Positions 1 through 7,049 of a stretch of 10,910 nt of DNA are shown here, piece by piece. The position numbers were made by a program, and so were the translations under genes. Each line of letters begins with the position of its first letter. The first letter of the stretch is position 1. The DNA is taken from NCBI GenBank assembly GCA_904420255.1, contig CAJFUT010000250.1, forward strand, positions 1-10,910, given 5' to 3'. The stretch is from an uncultured Angelakisella sp. (lineage in GTDB: Bacteria; Bacillota; Clostridia; Oscillospirales; Ruminococcaceae). The notes beneath the pieces are model-generated. The model was not told where the DNA came from and made no database searches. It was given only the letters and a program-made list of their open reading frames with translations.

Positions 1-43
1 CACCAACTGGCGCCATATAAGCGCTTCTCTCACGGAAATGACA

Positions 44-62
44 GCCGGCTCTGGCCGGCCAG
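44..62. repeat. Overlapping short palindromes
   Basis: GCCGGC occurs at 44-49 and again at 54-59, able to form a 6-bp stem with a 4-base loop. It overlaps a perfect 12-base palindrome, CTGGCCGGCCAG, at 51-62. There is no neighbouring T-run, so it does not look like an ordinary terminator. No gene is supported in 1-145. Confidence 0.45.
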
Positions 63-79
63 AATTCCTGGCGCTGCGC

Positions 80-105
80 GGTTTTGCCCCATGTGGGGCA
101 AAACC
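80..105. repeat. Perfect 11-bp inverted repeat, hairpin or terminator
   Basis: GGTTTTGCCCC (80-90) and its exact reverse complement (95-105) flank a 4-base loop. On the plus strand the hairpin is followed by AAAGTTTTCTT, a weak T-rich tail. On the minus strand (the tig direction) no T-run follows. It lies 41 bases beyond the tig stop codon. It could be part of the tig 3' end, a plus-strand terminator for a gene outside the window, or a member of a dispersed intergenic repeat family. The sequence alone does not decide between these. Confidence 0.55.
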
Positions 106-123
106 AAAGTTTTCTTATGAGCC

Positions 124-139
124 CCCCGCTTGGGCGGGG
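124..139 (-). terminator. GC hairpin just after tig
   Basis: A 6-bp stem (124-129 with 134-139, CCCCGC/GCGGGG) with a 4-base loop starts 6 bases past the tig stop codon. It lacks a U-run, so it is a weak candidate intrinsic terminator. It may instead act with the stronger hairpin at 80-105 or protect the mRNA 3' end. Confidence 0.35.
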
Positions 140-145
140 TGCCTG

Positions 146-1567
146 TTATTCCGCCGCTTCCTTGGAGGCTTCCTCAGCGCCCTCCTTGGGCTCCTCGGCG
201 GCCTCGGCCTTCTTGGCCTTGGAGGCCTTCTTCTTGGCGGGGGCCTTCTTCTTGGGGGCGGCCTCCTCCGCCTTCTCCTCCTTGGGGGCGTCGGTAAGGA
301 CAGCGGTTTCCTTGATGAGGTCGATGGCCTTGTTGAGGCGGAGGTTGGAAACGATGCTCTCCTCGGACACGAAGCCCTTGATCTTCTCCACCTCGATGCC
401 GTAGCCCTCGGCCATCTTCTTGTATTCTTCCTCCACCGCGTCGCTGCCGATCTCGATGTTCTCGGCCTTGGCGATGGCGTCCAGGGTCAGGCTGACCCGG
501 ACCTGGTGCTCCGCCTGGGGCTGGAAGCCCTCCCGGAAGCCCTCCATCTCCATCCCGGCATAGTTCAGATAGGTGGGGAGATTGAGGCCCTGGCTCTGGA
601 GGCGGTACTCAAAATCCTGGACCATCTCGTCGATCTTCCGGTCGATCATCACCTTGGGGATCTCCATCTGGGCGTTCCTGGCGGCCATATCCACCAGGTC
701 GTTTTCCAGCTGCTGGTCGGCGGCCTGCTCCTTGCGCTCCTGGAGCTTCTTCCTGAGGTCCTCCCGCAGCTCGGCCAGGGTGTCGAACTCGCTGACGTCC
801 TTGGCGAACTCGTCGTCCAGGGCGGGGACCTCCTTCTTCTTGATGCTGTGGAGCTTCACCTTGAAGGTGGCGTCCTTGCCCTTGAGGGATTCCTCGTGGT
901 ACTCGTCGGGGAACTTCACGTTGACGTCAAATTCCTCCCCCACGCTGTGGCCGGCCACCTGGTCCTCAAACCCGGGGATAAACTGGCCGGAGCCCAGCAC
1001 CAGGGTGTACTTCTCCCCCTTGCCGCCGGGGAAGGCAACCCCGTCCACAAAGCCCTCGAAATCAATCTCGGTGGTGTCGCCGCTGGCGGCGGGGCGGTCG
1101 TCCACATCCAGCAGGCGGCTGTTGCGGTCGGCCATCCGGTCCAGCTCTCCCTGGACCTCCTCGTCGGTGACGGTGCTGTCGGGCTTCACGGCGGAAAGGC
1201 CCTTATACTCCCCCAGGGTGACCTCGGGGCGGGTGGTGACCTTCGCCACAAAGGTGTAGCCCTCGCCGGTGACGTCCTTCAGCTCCACGTCGGCCCGGTC
1301 CACCGGCTCCAGGCCGGATTCCTCCAGGGCCTTCTGGTAGGCGTCGGAATAGGTCATGTTGACGGCGTCCTCATAAAAATATTCCTCGCCCACCATCTTC
1401 AGCACCATGGCCTTGGGGGCCTTGCCCTTGCGGAAGCCGTGGATGTTCAGCTTAGGGGCGTTCTTCTTATAGGAACGCTCCAGCCCGGCCTTGAATTCGT
1501 CGCCCTCGACGCGGATCTCCAGCTCGTAGAGATTGGTTTCCACTTTGTCGGTCCTTACCAGTTTCAT
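146..1567 (-). CDS. tig: Trigger factor, ribosome-bound chaperone and prolyl isomerase
   Basis: This is trigger factor, which binds the ribosome near the exit tunnel and shields nascent chains in the cytoplasm. Its three domains are visible in order. The N-terminal ribosome-binding domain carries the signature GFRKGKAP at residues 44-51. An FKBP-type isomerase domain spans about 160-245 and includes IDFEGFVDG and FIPGFEDQVAG. A helical C-terminal chaperone region runs to about 424. At 473 residues it is longer than the usual 420-450, because of a low-complexity tail (about 425-473) made almost only of Lys, Glu and Ala. The ATG start is supported by GGAGG seven bases upstream and by the typical N-terminus. 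The gene has its own extended -10 promoter. In many Bacillota clpP/clpX follow tig; here the window ends first. Confidence 0.97.
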   Translation of the reverse strand: MKLVRTDKVETNLYELEIRVEGDEFKAGLERSYKKNAPKLNIHGFRKGKAPKAMVLKMVGEEYFYEDAVNMTYSDAYQKALEESGLEPVDRADVELKDVTGEGYTFVAKVTTRPEVTLGEYKGLSAVKPDSTVTDEEVQGELDRMADRNSRLLDVDDRPAASGDTTEIDFEGFVDGVAFPGGKGEKYTLVLGSGQFIPGFEDQVAGHSVGEEFDVNVKFPDEYHEESLKGKDATFKVKLHSIKKKEVPALDDEFAKDVSEFDTLAELREDLRKKLQERKEQAADQQLENDLVDMAARNAQMEIPKVMIDRKIDEMVQDFEYRLQSQGLNLPTYLNYAGMEMEGFREGFQPQAEHQVRVSLTLDAIAKAENIEIGSDAVEEEYKKMAEGYGIEVEKIKGFVSEESIVSNLRLNKAIDLIKETAVLTDAPKEEKAEEAAPKKKAPAKKKASKAKKAEAAEEPKEGAEEASKEAAE

Positions 1568-1600
1568 GTTACTTCCTCCAGATGCTTCAAAATCTGCTTC

Positions 1601-1609
1601 ATTATATCA
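1601..1609 (-). promoter_or_regulatory. Extended -10 promoter of tig
   Basis: On the minus strand the sequence TGATATAAT gives a consensus TATAAT (1601-1606) preceded by the TG of an extended -10 element. At 17-base spacing the -35 position (1624-1629, TAGCTT) is poor, which fits an extended -10 promoter. The predicted mRNA would have a short leader of roughly 25-30 bases before the tig ATG. Confidence 0.6.
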
Positions 1610-1644
1610 CAGAATCTTTGACAAAGCTATATGCAAACTGTAAA

Positions 1645-2331
1645 CTATCGTATCTTCAGGGGTACAAAATGCAGGAAATCGGCGGAAATCAGCCTCAGCC
1701 GCACCCCCCGGTGCTCCCCTTGGAAGGCTCCCGCCGCCCCGGGGCCGTGGATATGGCCGTAATAGCACTCCCGGACCCCCTGCTCCTCCATGATGTCGAA
1801 GAACTCCGGGATCACCTGCTCCCCGTAAATGGGGGGGTAGTGGAGGAACAGGACCTTCTCCAGCCCGGGGGCCGCGGCCTCCAGGGAGCGGCGGATCCGC
1901 CCCGCCTCTCGGGCCACCACCAGAGGGTCGTATTTCTCGCTCCCCTCAAAGAGCCAGCCCCGGGAGCCGCAGAGGGCCGTCCCCTCCGCCTCTACCGAGT
2001 TATTATGGAGCATGGAAAGGCTCCTTAAACCCCGGCGGTCCAAAAAGCCCTCCACCTTGGCCCGGGTGTTCCACCAGAAGTCGTGGTTCCCCTTCATCAG
2101 GAGCTTCCGGCCCGGCAGCCCCTCCAGGAAGCGGAAATCCGCCTCGGTTTCCTCCAGGCCCATGGCCCAGGAGATATCCCCCGCCAGCACCACCGTATCC
2201 TCCGGCGCCACCAGGGCCCGCCAGTGCTCCTCCAGCCGCTCCATATACCGCTGCCAGCCGGGGAACACCTCCATGGATTTGGCCGGCTCCCCCAGGGCCA
2301 GGTGCAGATCTCCGATGGCGTAAATCGACAT
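1645..2331 (-). CDS. Calcineurin-like metallophosphoesterase
   Basis: A 228-residue cytoplasmic metallophosphoesterase with the full set of metal-binding motifs in order: GDLH near the N-terminus (D8, H10), GDISW, GNHDFW, a single His in FLHYPP, and GHIHG near the C-terminus. Together they would hold a two-metal centre for phosphate ester hydrolysis. The substrate cannot be read from the sequence. The ATG at 2331 has AAGGAG six bases upstream and places the first motif right after the start, as is normal for the family. An in-frame ATG at 2379, also with a GGAGG site, would add 16 residues of no recognisable character. The gene is divergent from the DUF1540 gene and lies upstream of tig in the same direction, 77 bases away, with no clear terminator between them. 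Confidence 0.9.
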   Translation of the reverse strand: MSIYAIGDLHLALGEPAKSMEVFPGWQRYMERLEEHWRALVAPEDTVVLAGDISWAMGLEETEADFRFLEGLPGRKLLMKGNHDFWWNTRAKVEGFLDRRGLRSLSMLHNNSVEAEGTALCGSRGWLFEGSEKYDPLVVAREAGRIRRSLEAAAPGLEKVLFLHYPPIYGEQVIPEFFDIMEEQGVRECYYGHIHGPGAAGAFQGEHRGVRLRLISADFLHFVPLKIR

Positions 2332-2425
2332 ACTGAACTCCTTCTCGGTCTTGCGGGCAGAGGGCGGAACGGGCCTCATATTTCCCCCTCCCCGGCGGAT
2401 ACTAACCGGGAAAGGAGTTGAGGAA

Positions 2426-2608
2426 ATGGCAAAAGATCCCAGCCAGCCGGCCCAGGAGCGGGAATGCATCCAGCGGGTCCGGTGCGACGTGGCCAACTGC
2501 AGATACAACGACGGCGGCTCCCGCTGCACCGCCAGGGACATCCGGGTGAGCCCCGCCTTCGCCGCCTGCCAGTCGGACACCAGCTGCGCCACCTTCCAGG
2601 CCCGCTGA
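2426..2608 (+). CDS. Small DUF1540 cysteine-rich protein
   Basis: A 60-residue protein with six cysteines (about residues 14, 20, 25, 34, 48 and 54). The core reads RCDVANCRYND, then a Cys, then DIRVSP and CATF, which is the DUF1540 pattern found in many Clostridia and Bacilli. The conserved cysteines suggest a small metal-binding (possibly zinc) fold, but the family has no firmly assigned function that I can name. The ATG has AAAGGAG eight bases upstream. It is the only supported plus-strand gene in the window, with its own terminator directly after it. The 94-base gap to the divergent metallophosphoesterase must hold its promoter, but I see no convincing -35/-10 pair. Confidence 0.85.
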   Translation: MAKDPSQPAQERECIQRVRCDVANCRYNDGGSRCTARDIRVSPAFAACQSDTSCATFQAR

Positions 2609-2615
2609 GGCCCCT

Positions 2616-2648
2616 GCCTGTCCCGGAAGCCCCGGGGCGGGCTTTTTT
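2616..2648 (+). terminator. Rho-independent terminator of the DUF1540 gene
   Basis: A 9-bp stem (2616-2624 with 2634-2642, allowing two G-U pairs) and a 9-base loop are followed by six Ts at 2643-2648. It starts 8 bases after the DUF1540 stop. Its last T is also the first plus-strand base of the thrC stop codon, so the two genes converge with no spare sequence. In the thrC direction the hairpin has no U-run after it. Confidence 0.8.
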
Positions 2649-4141
2649 CAGCCCTGGCTCAGAAACCGGCGGACCCTGTCCCTCATCTCCTCCGGGGCGC
2701 AGGTCTCCCGGAAGCGGACCTCCGTCTCCCGGAGGGCCCTCAGGGCCGCCGGCGCCGGCATCCCGGAAACCTCCTCCAGCCGCCGGAGCCGCTGGAAATC
2801 GTCCTCGGGGCAGTCCTCCCCCAGAGCCTCCAGCACCGTGTCCGCGAATTTGTAGGGGCTGGCGGTGGAAAGGATCACCGTTTTGGTCCGGTCCCCGGTG
2901 GCCGCCCGGTACTGCTCCCAGGCGTTCACCGCCACGGCGGTGTGGGGGTCGCAGAGGTAGGAGTACCTTTCAAAGACCCGGCGGATGGTGTCCGCCGCCC
3001 CGGCGTCGTCGCAGCAGGCGCCGTAAAACTCCCGCTGGAGAGCCGAGAGCTCCCGCTCATCCAGCTGGTACACCCCGGTGCGCCCCAGGGCCTCCATCTT
3101 CTCCCGGGTTTCCCGGTCGCTGCGGCCGGTGAGGAGGTAGAGGAGCCGCTCCAGGTTGCTGGAGATGAGGATGTCCATGGAGGGGGAGGTGGTGGCGTAA
3201 AACCGCCGGTTGCGGTCGTACCGCCCGGTGCGGATGAAATCGGTGAGGACGTTGTTGCGGTTGCTGGCGCAGAGGAGCATCTTCACCGGCAGCCCCATCC
3301 CCTTGGCGTAATACCCCGCCAGGATGTTGCCGAAATTCCCGGTGGGGACGCAGAAATTCACCGGCTCCCCCGCCCCGATCCGCCCGGCGGTCAGCAGGTC
3401 GCAGTAGGCGCTGATGTAGTAGACGATCTGGGGGGCCAGCCGCCCCCAGTTGATGGAGTTGGCGCTGGAGAGGACGAAGCCCTCCCGGCGCAGCTCCTCC
3501 TCCAGGGCCCGGTCCCCGAAGATGGCCTTGACGCCGCTCTGGGCGTCGTCGAAATTGCCCCGGATGCCGATGACCGCCACATTTTCCCCCGCCTGGGTGG
3601 TCATCTGGCGCTTCTGCATCCGGCTCACCCCGTCCTCGGGGTAAAAGACCAGGATCCGGGTCCCCGGCACGTCCCGGAAGCCCTCCAGGGCGGCCTTCCC
3701 GGTGTCCCCGGAGGTGGCGGTGAGGATGGCGATTTCCTCCCGGCAGCCGCATTTTTGGGCCGCCGCCGGCATCAGCCTGGGCAGCAGCTGGAGGGCAACG
3801 TCCTTAAAGGCACAGGTGGGGCCGTGCCACAGCTCCAGAAGGCAGATGTCCTCATCCAGGCAGGAAAGGGGGGCGGGGTCGTCATCCTCAAACCGGCCGC
3901 CGCAGTAGGCCCCCTCCACGCAGCCCGCCAGCTCCTCCCCCGTCCAGTCGGTGAGGAACCGGGAAAGGACCCACTGGGCCCGCTGGGGGTAGGAAAGCCC
4001 CGAAAGGCGCTCCAGGTCCTCCCGGGTGAGCCTGGGCAGTTCCGACGGGACAAAAAGCCCCCCCTCCCGGGAGATCCCCTCCACAATGGCCCGGGCGGAA
4101 TCCACCTCCAGGCTGCTGTCCCTGGTGCTTAGATACTTCAA
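2648..4141 (-). CDS. thrC: Threonine synthase
   Basis: This PLP enzyme converts O-phosphohomoserine to threonine, the last step of threonine synthesis. The N-terminus (KYLSTRDSS) matches the start typical of the longer class of threonine synthases. The PLP lysine lies in GPTCAFKDVALQ (about Lys113), and TSGDTGKAALEGF and PTGNFGNILAGYYAKG form the phosphate and cofactor loops. The length of 497 residues is normal for this class. I chose the TTG at 4141 because a GAGGTGA site lies five bases upstream and family members begin at this point. An ATG at 4165 would add eight residues, overlap the dipeptidase gene by 14 bases and has a weaker site. It is the last gene of the lepB-thrC cluster. No hom or thrB is in view. 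Confidence 0.95.
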   Translation of the reverse strand: MKYLSTRDSSLEVDSARAIVEGISREGGLFVPSELPRLTREDLERLSGLSYPQRAQWVLSRFLTDWTGEELAGCVEGAYCGGRFEDDDPAPLSCLDEDICLLELWHGPTCAFKDVALQLLPRLMPAAAQKCGCREEIAILTATSGDTGKAALEGFRDVPGTRILVFYPEDGVSRMQKRQMTTQAGENVAVIGIRGNFDDAQSGVKAIFGDRALEEELRREGFVLSSANSINWGRLAPQIVYYISAYCDLLTAGRIGAGEPVNFCVPTGNFGNILAGYYAKGMGLPVKMLLCASNRNNVLTDFIRTGRYDRNRRFYATTSPSMDILISSNLERLLYLLTGRSDRETREKMEALGRTGVYQLDERELSALQREFYGACCDDAGAADTIRRVFERYSYLCDPHTAVAVNAWEQYRAATGDRTKTVILSTASPYKFADTVLEALGEDCPEDDFQRLRRLEEVSGMPAPAALRALRETEVRFRETCAPEEMRDRVRRFLSQG

Positions 4142-4146
4142 CGTCT

Positions 4147-4153
4147 TCACCTC
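4147..4153 (-). promoter_or_regulatory. Ribosome binding site deciding the thrC start
   Basis: GAGGTGA on the minus strand sits five bases before the TTG at 4141. It overlaps the dipeptidase stop codon (4152-4154), so termination of one gene and initiation of the next could be coupled. Confidence 0.6.
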
Positions 4154-5090
4154 AGCTTTTTTCATATCGCTTCCAGAAATCCAGCCCGTTCCGGAACAGG
4201 ATTTTATCGGCCAGAACAGGGCCCAGCCCCGATTGTAGCATAATTTCCCGCAGGGTTGCAACCCCGGAAATGTCCCCGATGAAATCCGGCACCTGGGCGC
4301 CGTCGAAATCCGACCCCAGGGCGATGCAGTCCTCTCCTCCCAGCTCCAGGAAGTGGAAGATATGCCGCATCAGGCTTTCCGGGGGCAGGTCGGTGCGCCC
4401 CGGCCCCAGGCCGTCCAGGAAATCCACATAGAAATTGATCCCCACAATGCCCCCGGCATCCCGGATGGCCATAAACTGCTGGTCGGTGAGGTTCCTCCGG
4501 TGGCCCCGGACCGCCCGGCTGTCGGAATGGCTAGCGGCAAAGGGGCGCCGGGCCAGCCGGACCACATCGGCAAAGCCCTCGTCGTTCAGGTGGGACACAT
4601 CCGCCGCTATCCCCAGCTCCTCCATCCGGGCCAGGGCCGCCTTTCCAAAGGGGGTGAGGCCTCCCTGGGCGGCGCAGCCGCTCCCCAGCTCGTTGGGGCC
4701 GTTCCAGGTGAGGGTCAGCATCCGCACCCCCTCCTCCCACAGCAGGTCCAGGCTCCCCATCTCCCCCATGAGGGCGGCGCCCCCCTCCACCGTCAGGAAC
4801 GCGGCGTGGAGGCCGGCCTCCAGGGCTTCCTCCACCTCCCGGGCGGAGCGGACCTGGCGGATGCGGTCCCTGTGCCGCGCCATCTCCCCGTGGAACTCAC
4901 CGGCGAACCGCCGGAAATAATCCAGGGCGGCCCGGCCCCGGTACTCGTCCGGCACCCAGACGGCAAAGGCCTGGCACCACTGCCAGCCCTCCGGCACCCG
5001 GAGGAGGTCCACCTGGCAGCCGTTCCCCCGGAGGCCCTTCCCCCGGGTGATGGTATCGCAGTGAAGGTCCAGAAAGCGCGGCTTATCCAT
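4152..5090 (-). CDS. M19 family dipeptidase (membrane/renal dipeptidase-like)
   Basis: A 312-residue zinc dipeptidase of peptidase family M19. The metal and catalytic residues are in place: DLHCDT (H10, D12), VEGG (E102, bridging Glu), DVSHLND (H167), ASHSDSRAV (H188) followed by HRRNLTD, and GSDFDG (D261). Family members hydrolyse dipeptides, including D-amino-acid-containing ones; the actual substrate is not visible. There is no signal peptide or membrane segment, so the protein is probably cytoplasmic. The ATG at 5090 has GGAGG five bases upstream, and the gene overlaps the end of the YraN gene by 8 bases. Possible roles are peptide salvage or wall-peptide turnover. Confidence 0.93.
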   Translation of the reverse strand: MDKPRFLDLHCDTITRGKGLRGNGCQVDLLRVPEGWQWCQAFAVWVPDEYRGRAALDYFRRFAGEFHGEMARHRDRIRQVRSAREVEEALEAGLHAAFLTVEGGAALMGEMGSLDLLWEEGVRMLTLTWNGPNELGSGCAAQGGLTPFGKAALARMEELGIAADVSHLNDEGFADVVRLARRPFAASHSDSRAVRGHRRNLTDQQFMAIRDAGGIVGINFYVDFLDGLGPGRTDLPPESLMRHIFHFLELGGEDCIALGSDFDGAQVPDFIGDISGVATLREIMLQSGLGPVLADKILFRNGLDFWKRYEKS

Positions 5091-5499
5091 GGCTGCCTCC
5101 CTCAAAGGCGCCCTCGTAATACTCGAAGGCACAGATCAGCTCCCGGCCCTCCCGCTCCTCCACCGTCACCGCCGCCACATCCATCCGGGGCTGGAGGGTG
5201 CAGCGGGTCTGCTGGAGCCAGGCCAGGGCGGTCTTCACCAGGCGGCGGCGCTTGGCGGCGTCCACCGCCTCCAGTGGGGAGGTCATGGAGCCGGGCCTGC
5301 GGGACTTCACCTCCACAAAGGCCACCGTCCCCCCTTTTGCCGCTACAATGTCCATCTCCCCCCAGGGGCAGCGCCAGTTCCGGGCCAGGACCTCGTACCC
5401 CTGGCGGCGGAGCCAGCCGGCGGTGTAGTCCTCCCCCGCCCGGCCGGTGCGCTGGGCCGGGGGAAGGCCGGAGGAAAGCCTCGCCTTTCCTTCGCCCAC
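5083..5499 (-). CDS. yraN: YraN/UPF0102 family nuclease-like protein
   Basis: A protein of about 138 residues of the UPF0102 (YraN) family, which has a restriction-endonuclease-like fold. The hallmark stretch is present: GEDYTAGWLRRQGYEVLARNW, then GEMDIVA and FVEVKSR, giving the E-x-D...E-V-K arrangement of that nuclease superfamily. The cellular role is not established; the frequent position next to rnhB hints at a nucleic-acid task. Start choice: the GTG at 5499 has GGGGAGG seven bases upstream. A GTG at 5505 would overlap the rnhB stop by 4 bases but sits only one base from the same site, so it is less likely. The downstream end overlaps the dipeptidase start by 8 bases. Confidence 0.9.
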   Translation of the reverse strand: MGEGKARLSSGLPPAQRTGRAGEDYTAGWLRRQGYEVLARNWRCPWGEMDIVAAKGGTVAFVEVKSRRPGSMTSPLEAVDAAKRRRLVKTALAWLQQTRCTLQPRMDVAAVTVEEREGRELICAFEYYEGAFEGGSHG

Positions 5500-5501
5500 G
5501 G

Positions 5502-6134
5502 TCACACCTCCCCGCTGAATTTCCGCAGGAAGCTGCGGCGGTGGACCGGGGAAGGGCCGTATTCCCGAAGCAGGTCATAGTGGAGCTTTGTGGGGTAGCC
5601 CTTGTGCTTCGCGAACTGGTACTGGGGATACTCCCGGTCCAGCTCCAGCATGAAGCGGTCCCGGCTCACCTTGGCCAGCACCGACGCCGCGGCGATGGCG
5701 GCGGATTTCCCGTCCCCCTTCACCACCGTCCGGGTGGGGAGGGGCAGGCCGGGGTCCCGGTTGCCGTCCACCAGGGCCAGGCGGGGCCGGGCCTCCTCCG
5801 GCAGGCCGGAGCGGAGCAGCGCCTCATAGGCCCGGTTCATGGCCAGAAAGGTGGCCTGGAGGATGTTTACCCGGTCGATCTCCTCCGGGGAGGCGGAGCC
5901 CACCCCGAACCAGGCCGCGCCCCCCTGGGTCAGCAGCCGGAACAGCTCCTCCCGCCGGGCCTCGGTGAGCTTTTTGGAATCGTTGAGGTGCGGGAGCTCC
6001 GCCCCGGGCCGCAGCACGGCGCAGGCGGCGAACACCGGCCCCGCCAGGGGGCCCCGGCCCGCCTCGTCCACCCCGCAGAGGGGCTCCCCCATCTGCCGGT
6101 CAAATTCCCACAGGGCCGGCTGCCGCTTCTCCAC
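5502..6134 (-). CDS. rnhB: Ribonuclease HII
   Basis: RNase HII cleaves the RNA strand of RNA-DNA hybrids and incises at single ribonucleotides misincorporated into DNA. All signature blocks are present in the 210-residue product: [14 protein letters not shown] (catalytic D23, E24), DSKKL, LVDGN (D123), [20 protein letters not shown] with D159 after it, and HKGYPT. The G-R-G ribonucleotide-recognition motif is in the first block. The start is GTG at 6134, inside the end of ylqF (35-base overlap), with GGAGG about nine bases upstream. The gene order ylqF-rnhB-yraN is common in Bacillota and supports the assignment. Confidence 0.96.
   Translation of the reverse strand: MEKRQPALWEFDRQMGEPLCGVDEAGRGPLAGPVFAACAVLRPGAELPHLNDSKKLTEARREELFRLLTQGGAAWFGVGSASPEEIDRVNILQATFLAMNRAYEALLRSGLPEEARPRLALVDGNRDPGLPLPTRTVVKGDGKSAAIAAASVLAKVSRDRFMLELDREYPQYQFAKHKGYPTKLHYDLLREYGPSPVHRRSFLRKFSGEV
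5507..5513 (-). promoter_or_regulatory. Ribosome binding site deciding the yraN start
   Basis: GGGGAGG lies inside the last codons of rnhB, seven bases before the GTG at 5499. This favours that start over the GTG at 5505 and places yraN initiation directly at rnhB termination. Confidence 0.5.
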
Positions 6135-7017
6135 GGGGCGCCCCCTCCTTCCCGTCCAGCTTCTCCAGGGTGATCCGGCCCAGGAGGCCCCCCCGGAATT
6201 CGTCCACCAGCATCACCGCCGCCCGCTCGGTGTTCACATGGCCGCCGGGGAGCAGCATTCCCCGCCGCCGGCCGATGAGCTCCAGCAGCTCGTAGGGCTC
6301 GGCGTCCCGCACCGTTTCCGGGTCGATGCCGTAGCGGGCGGCGATCTTCCCCCCCTCCTCCGGCGCCAGGACCTCCAGCAGCCGCACCGCCAGATGCTCT
6401 TTATCCAGGACGTCGTCCTTCACCGAGCCCACAAAGGCCAGCCGCTCCCCCTCCAGGGGGTCCTGGAACTTGGGCCAGAGGACCCCCGGCATATCCAGCA
6501 GCTCGGCGCCGCCGGGGAGGGAAACCCACTGCTTCCCCCGGGTGACCCCGGGGCGGTCCTCCACCTTGGCCCGCTTCCCCCCGGCCAGGCGGTTGATGAG
6601 GGAGGACTTGCCCACGTTGGGGATGCCCACAATCATCATCCGGATGGGGCGCCCGGCCTCCCCCCGCTCCTCCCAGAGGGCGATGCGGTCACCCAGGGCC
6701 TGGCGGGCCAGGGGCAGCAGCCGGTCCAGCCCCCTGCCGGAGCGGCAGTCGGCGGCCATGGCGGGAAGCCCCCGCTCCTTATAATATTCACACCAGCGCC
6801 GGGTCTGAACCTCGTCGGCGGAATCGCTTTTATTGAGGACCAGGATCCGGGGCTTGCCCCCGGCGATTTTTTCGATCTCAGGGTTGCGGCTGCTCCGGGG
6901 GATCCGGGCGTCGGCCAGCTCCACCACCAGGTCCACCAGCTTCAGGCTCTCCCCCATGAGCCGACGGGTTTTGGCCATGTGGCCCGGGAACCACTGGACG
7001 GGCACGATCTCTGCCAT
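6100..7017 (-). CDS. ylqF: Ribosome biogenesis GTPase YlqF/RbgA
   Basis: A circularly permuted GTPase that acts late in 50S subunit assembly. The GTPase motifs occur in the permuted order typical of the family: G4 NKSD (62-65) precedes G1 GIPNVGKSS (131-139), a PGVTRG switch (156-161) and G3 DMPG (175-178). The N-terminal WFPGHMAK (about 9-16) is a family signature. The C-terminal region beyond about 210 matches the expected RNA-binding helical domain. The 305-residue length is slightly more than the usual 280-290, because the last 12 codons run over the rnhB start in another frame. ATG start with an AGGA site close upstream. It sits near rplS, consistent with a shared ribosome theme. Confidence 0.96.
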   Translation of the reverse strand: MAEIVPVQWFPGHMAKTRRLMGESLKLVDLVVELADARIPRSSRNPEIEKIAGGKPRILVLNKSDSADEVQTRRWCEYYKERGLPAMAADCRSGRGLDRLLPLARQALGDRIALWEERGEAGRPIRMMIVGIPNVGKSSLINRLAGGKRAKVEDRPGVTRGKQWVSLPGGAELLDMPGVLWPKFQDPLEGERLAFVGSVKDDVLDKEHLAVRLLEVLAPEEGGKIAARYGIDPETVRDAEPYELLELIGRRRGMLLPGGHVNTERAAVMLVDEFRGGLLGRITLEKLDGKEGAPRGEAAAGPVGI

Positions 7018-7049
7018 AATATCCTTCCTTCCCGCCGCGGGGCGGCTTT

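Noticed and set aside
1..33. Possible start of a clpP-like gene after tig (minus-strand GTG at 33 or ATG at 16)
   Set aside because: Only 5-11 codons are visible, there is no strong ribosome site, and the residues do not match the usual ClpP N-terminus.
38..1621. Long open frame on the plus strand opposite tig
   Set aside because: It is the antisense shadow of trigger factor. Its product is a Leu/Gly-rich string with no family features, as expected opposite a GC-rich gene.
2332..2379. Upstream ATG (2379) for the metallophosphoesterase
   Set aside because: It has a good ribosome site, but the extra 16 residues precede a motif that normally starts the protein, and the ATG at 2331 also has a good site. 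It remains a possible alternative.
4353..6173. 606-codon open frame on the plus strand across the dipeptidase, yraN and rnhB genes
   Set aside because: The minus-strand genes carry full catalytic motifs, while this frame gives a Pro/Gly/His-rich product spanning three genes. It reflects GC bias at codon positions, not coding.
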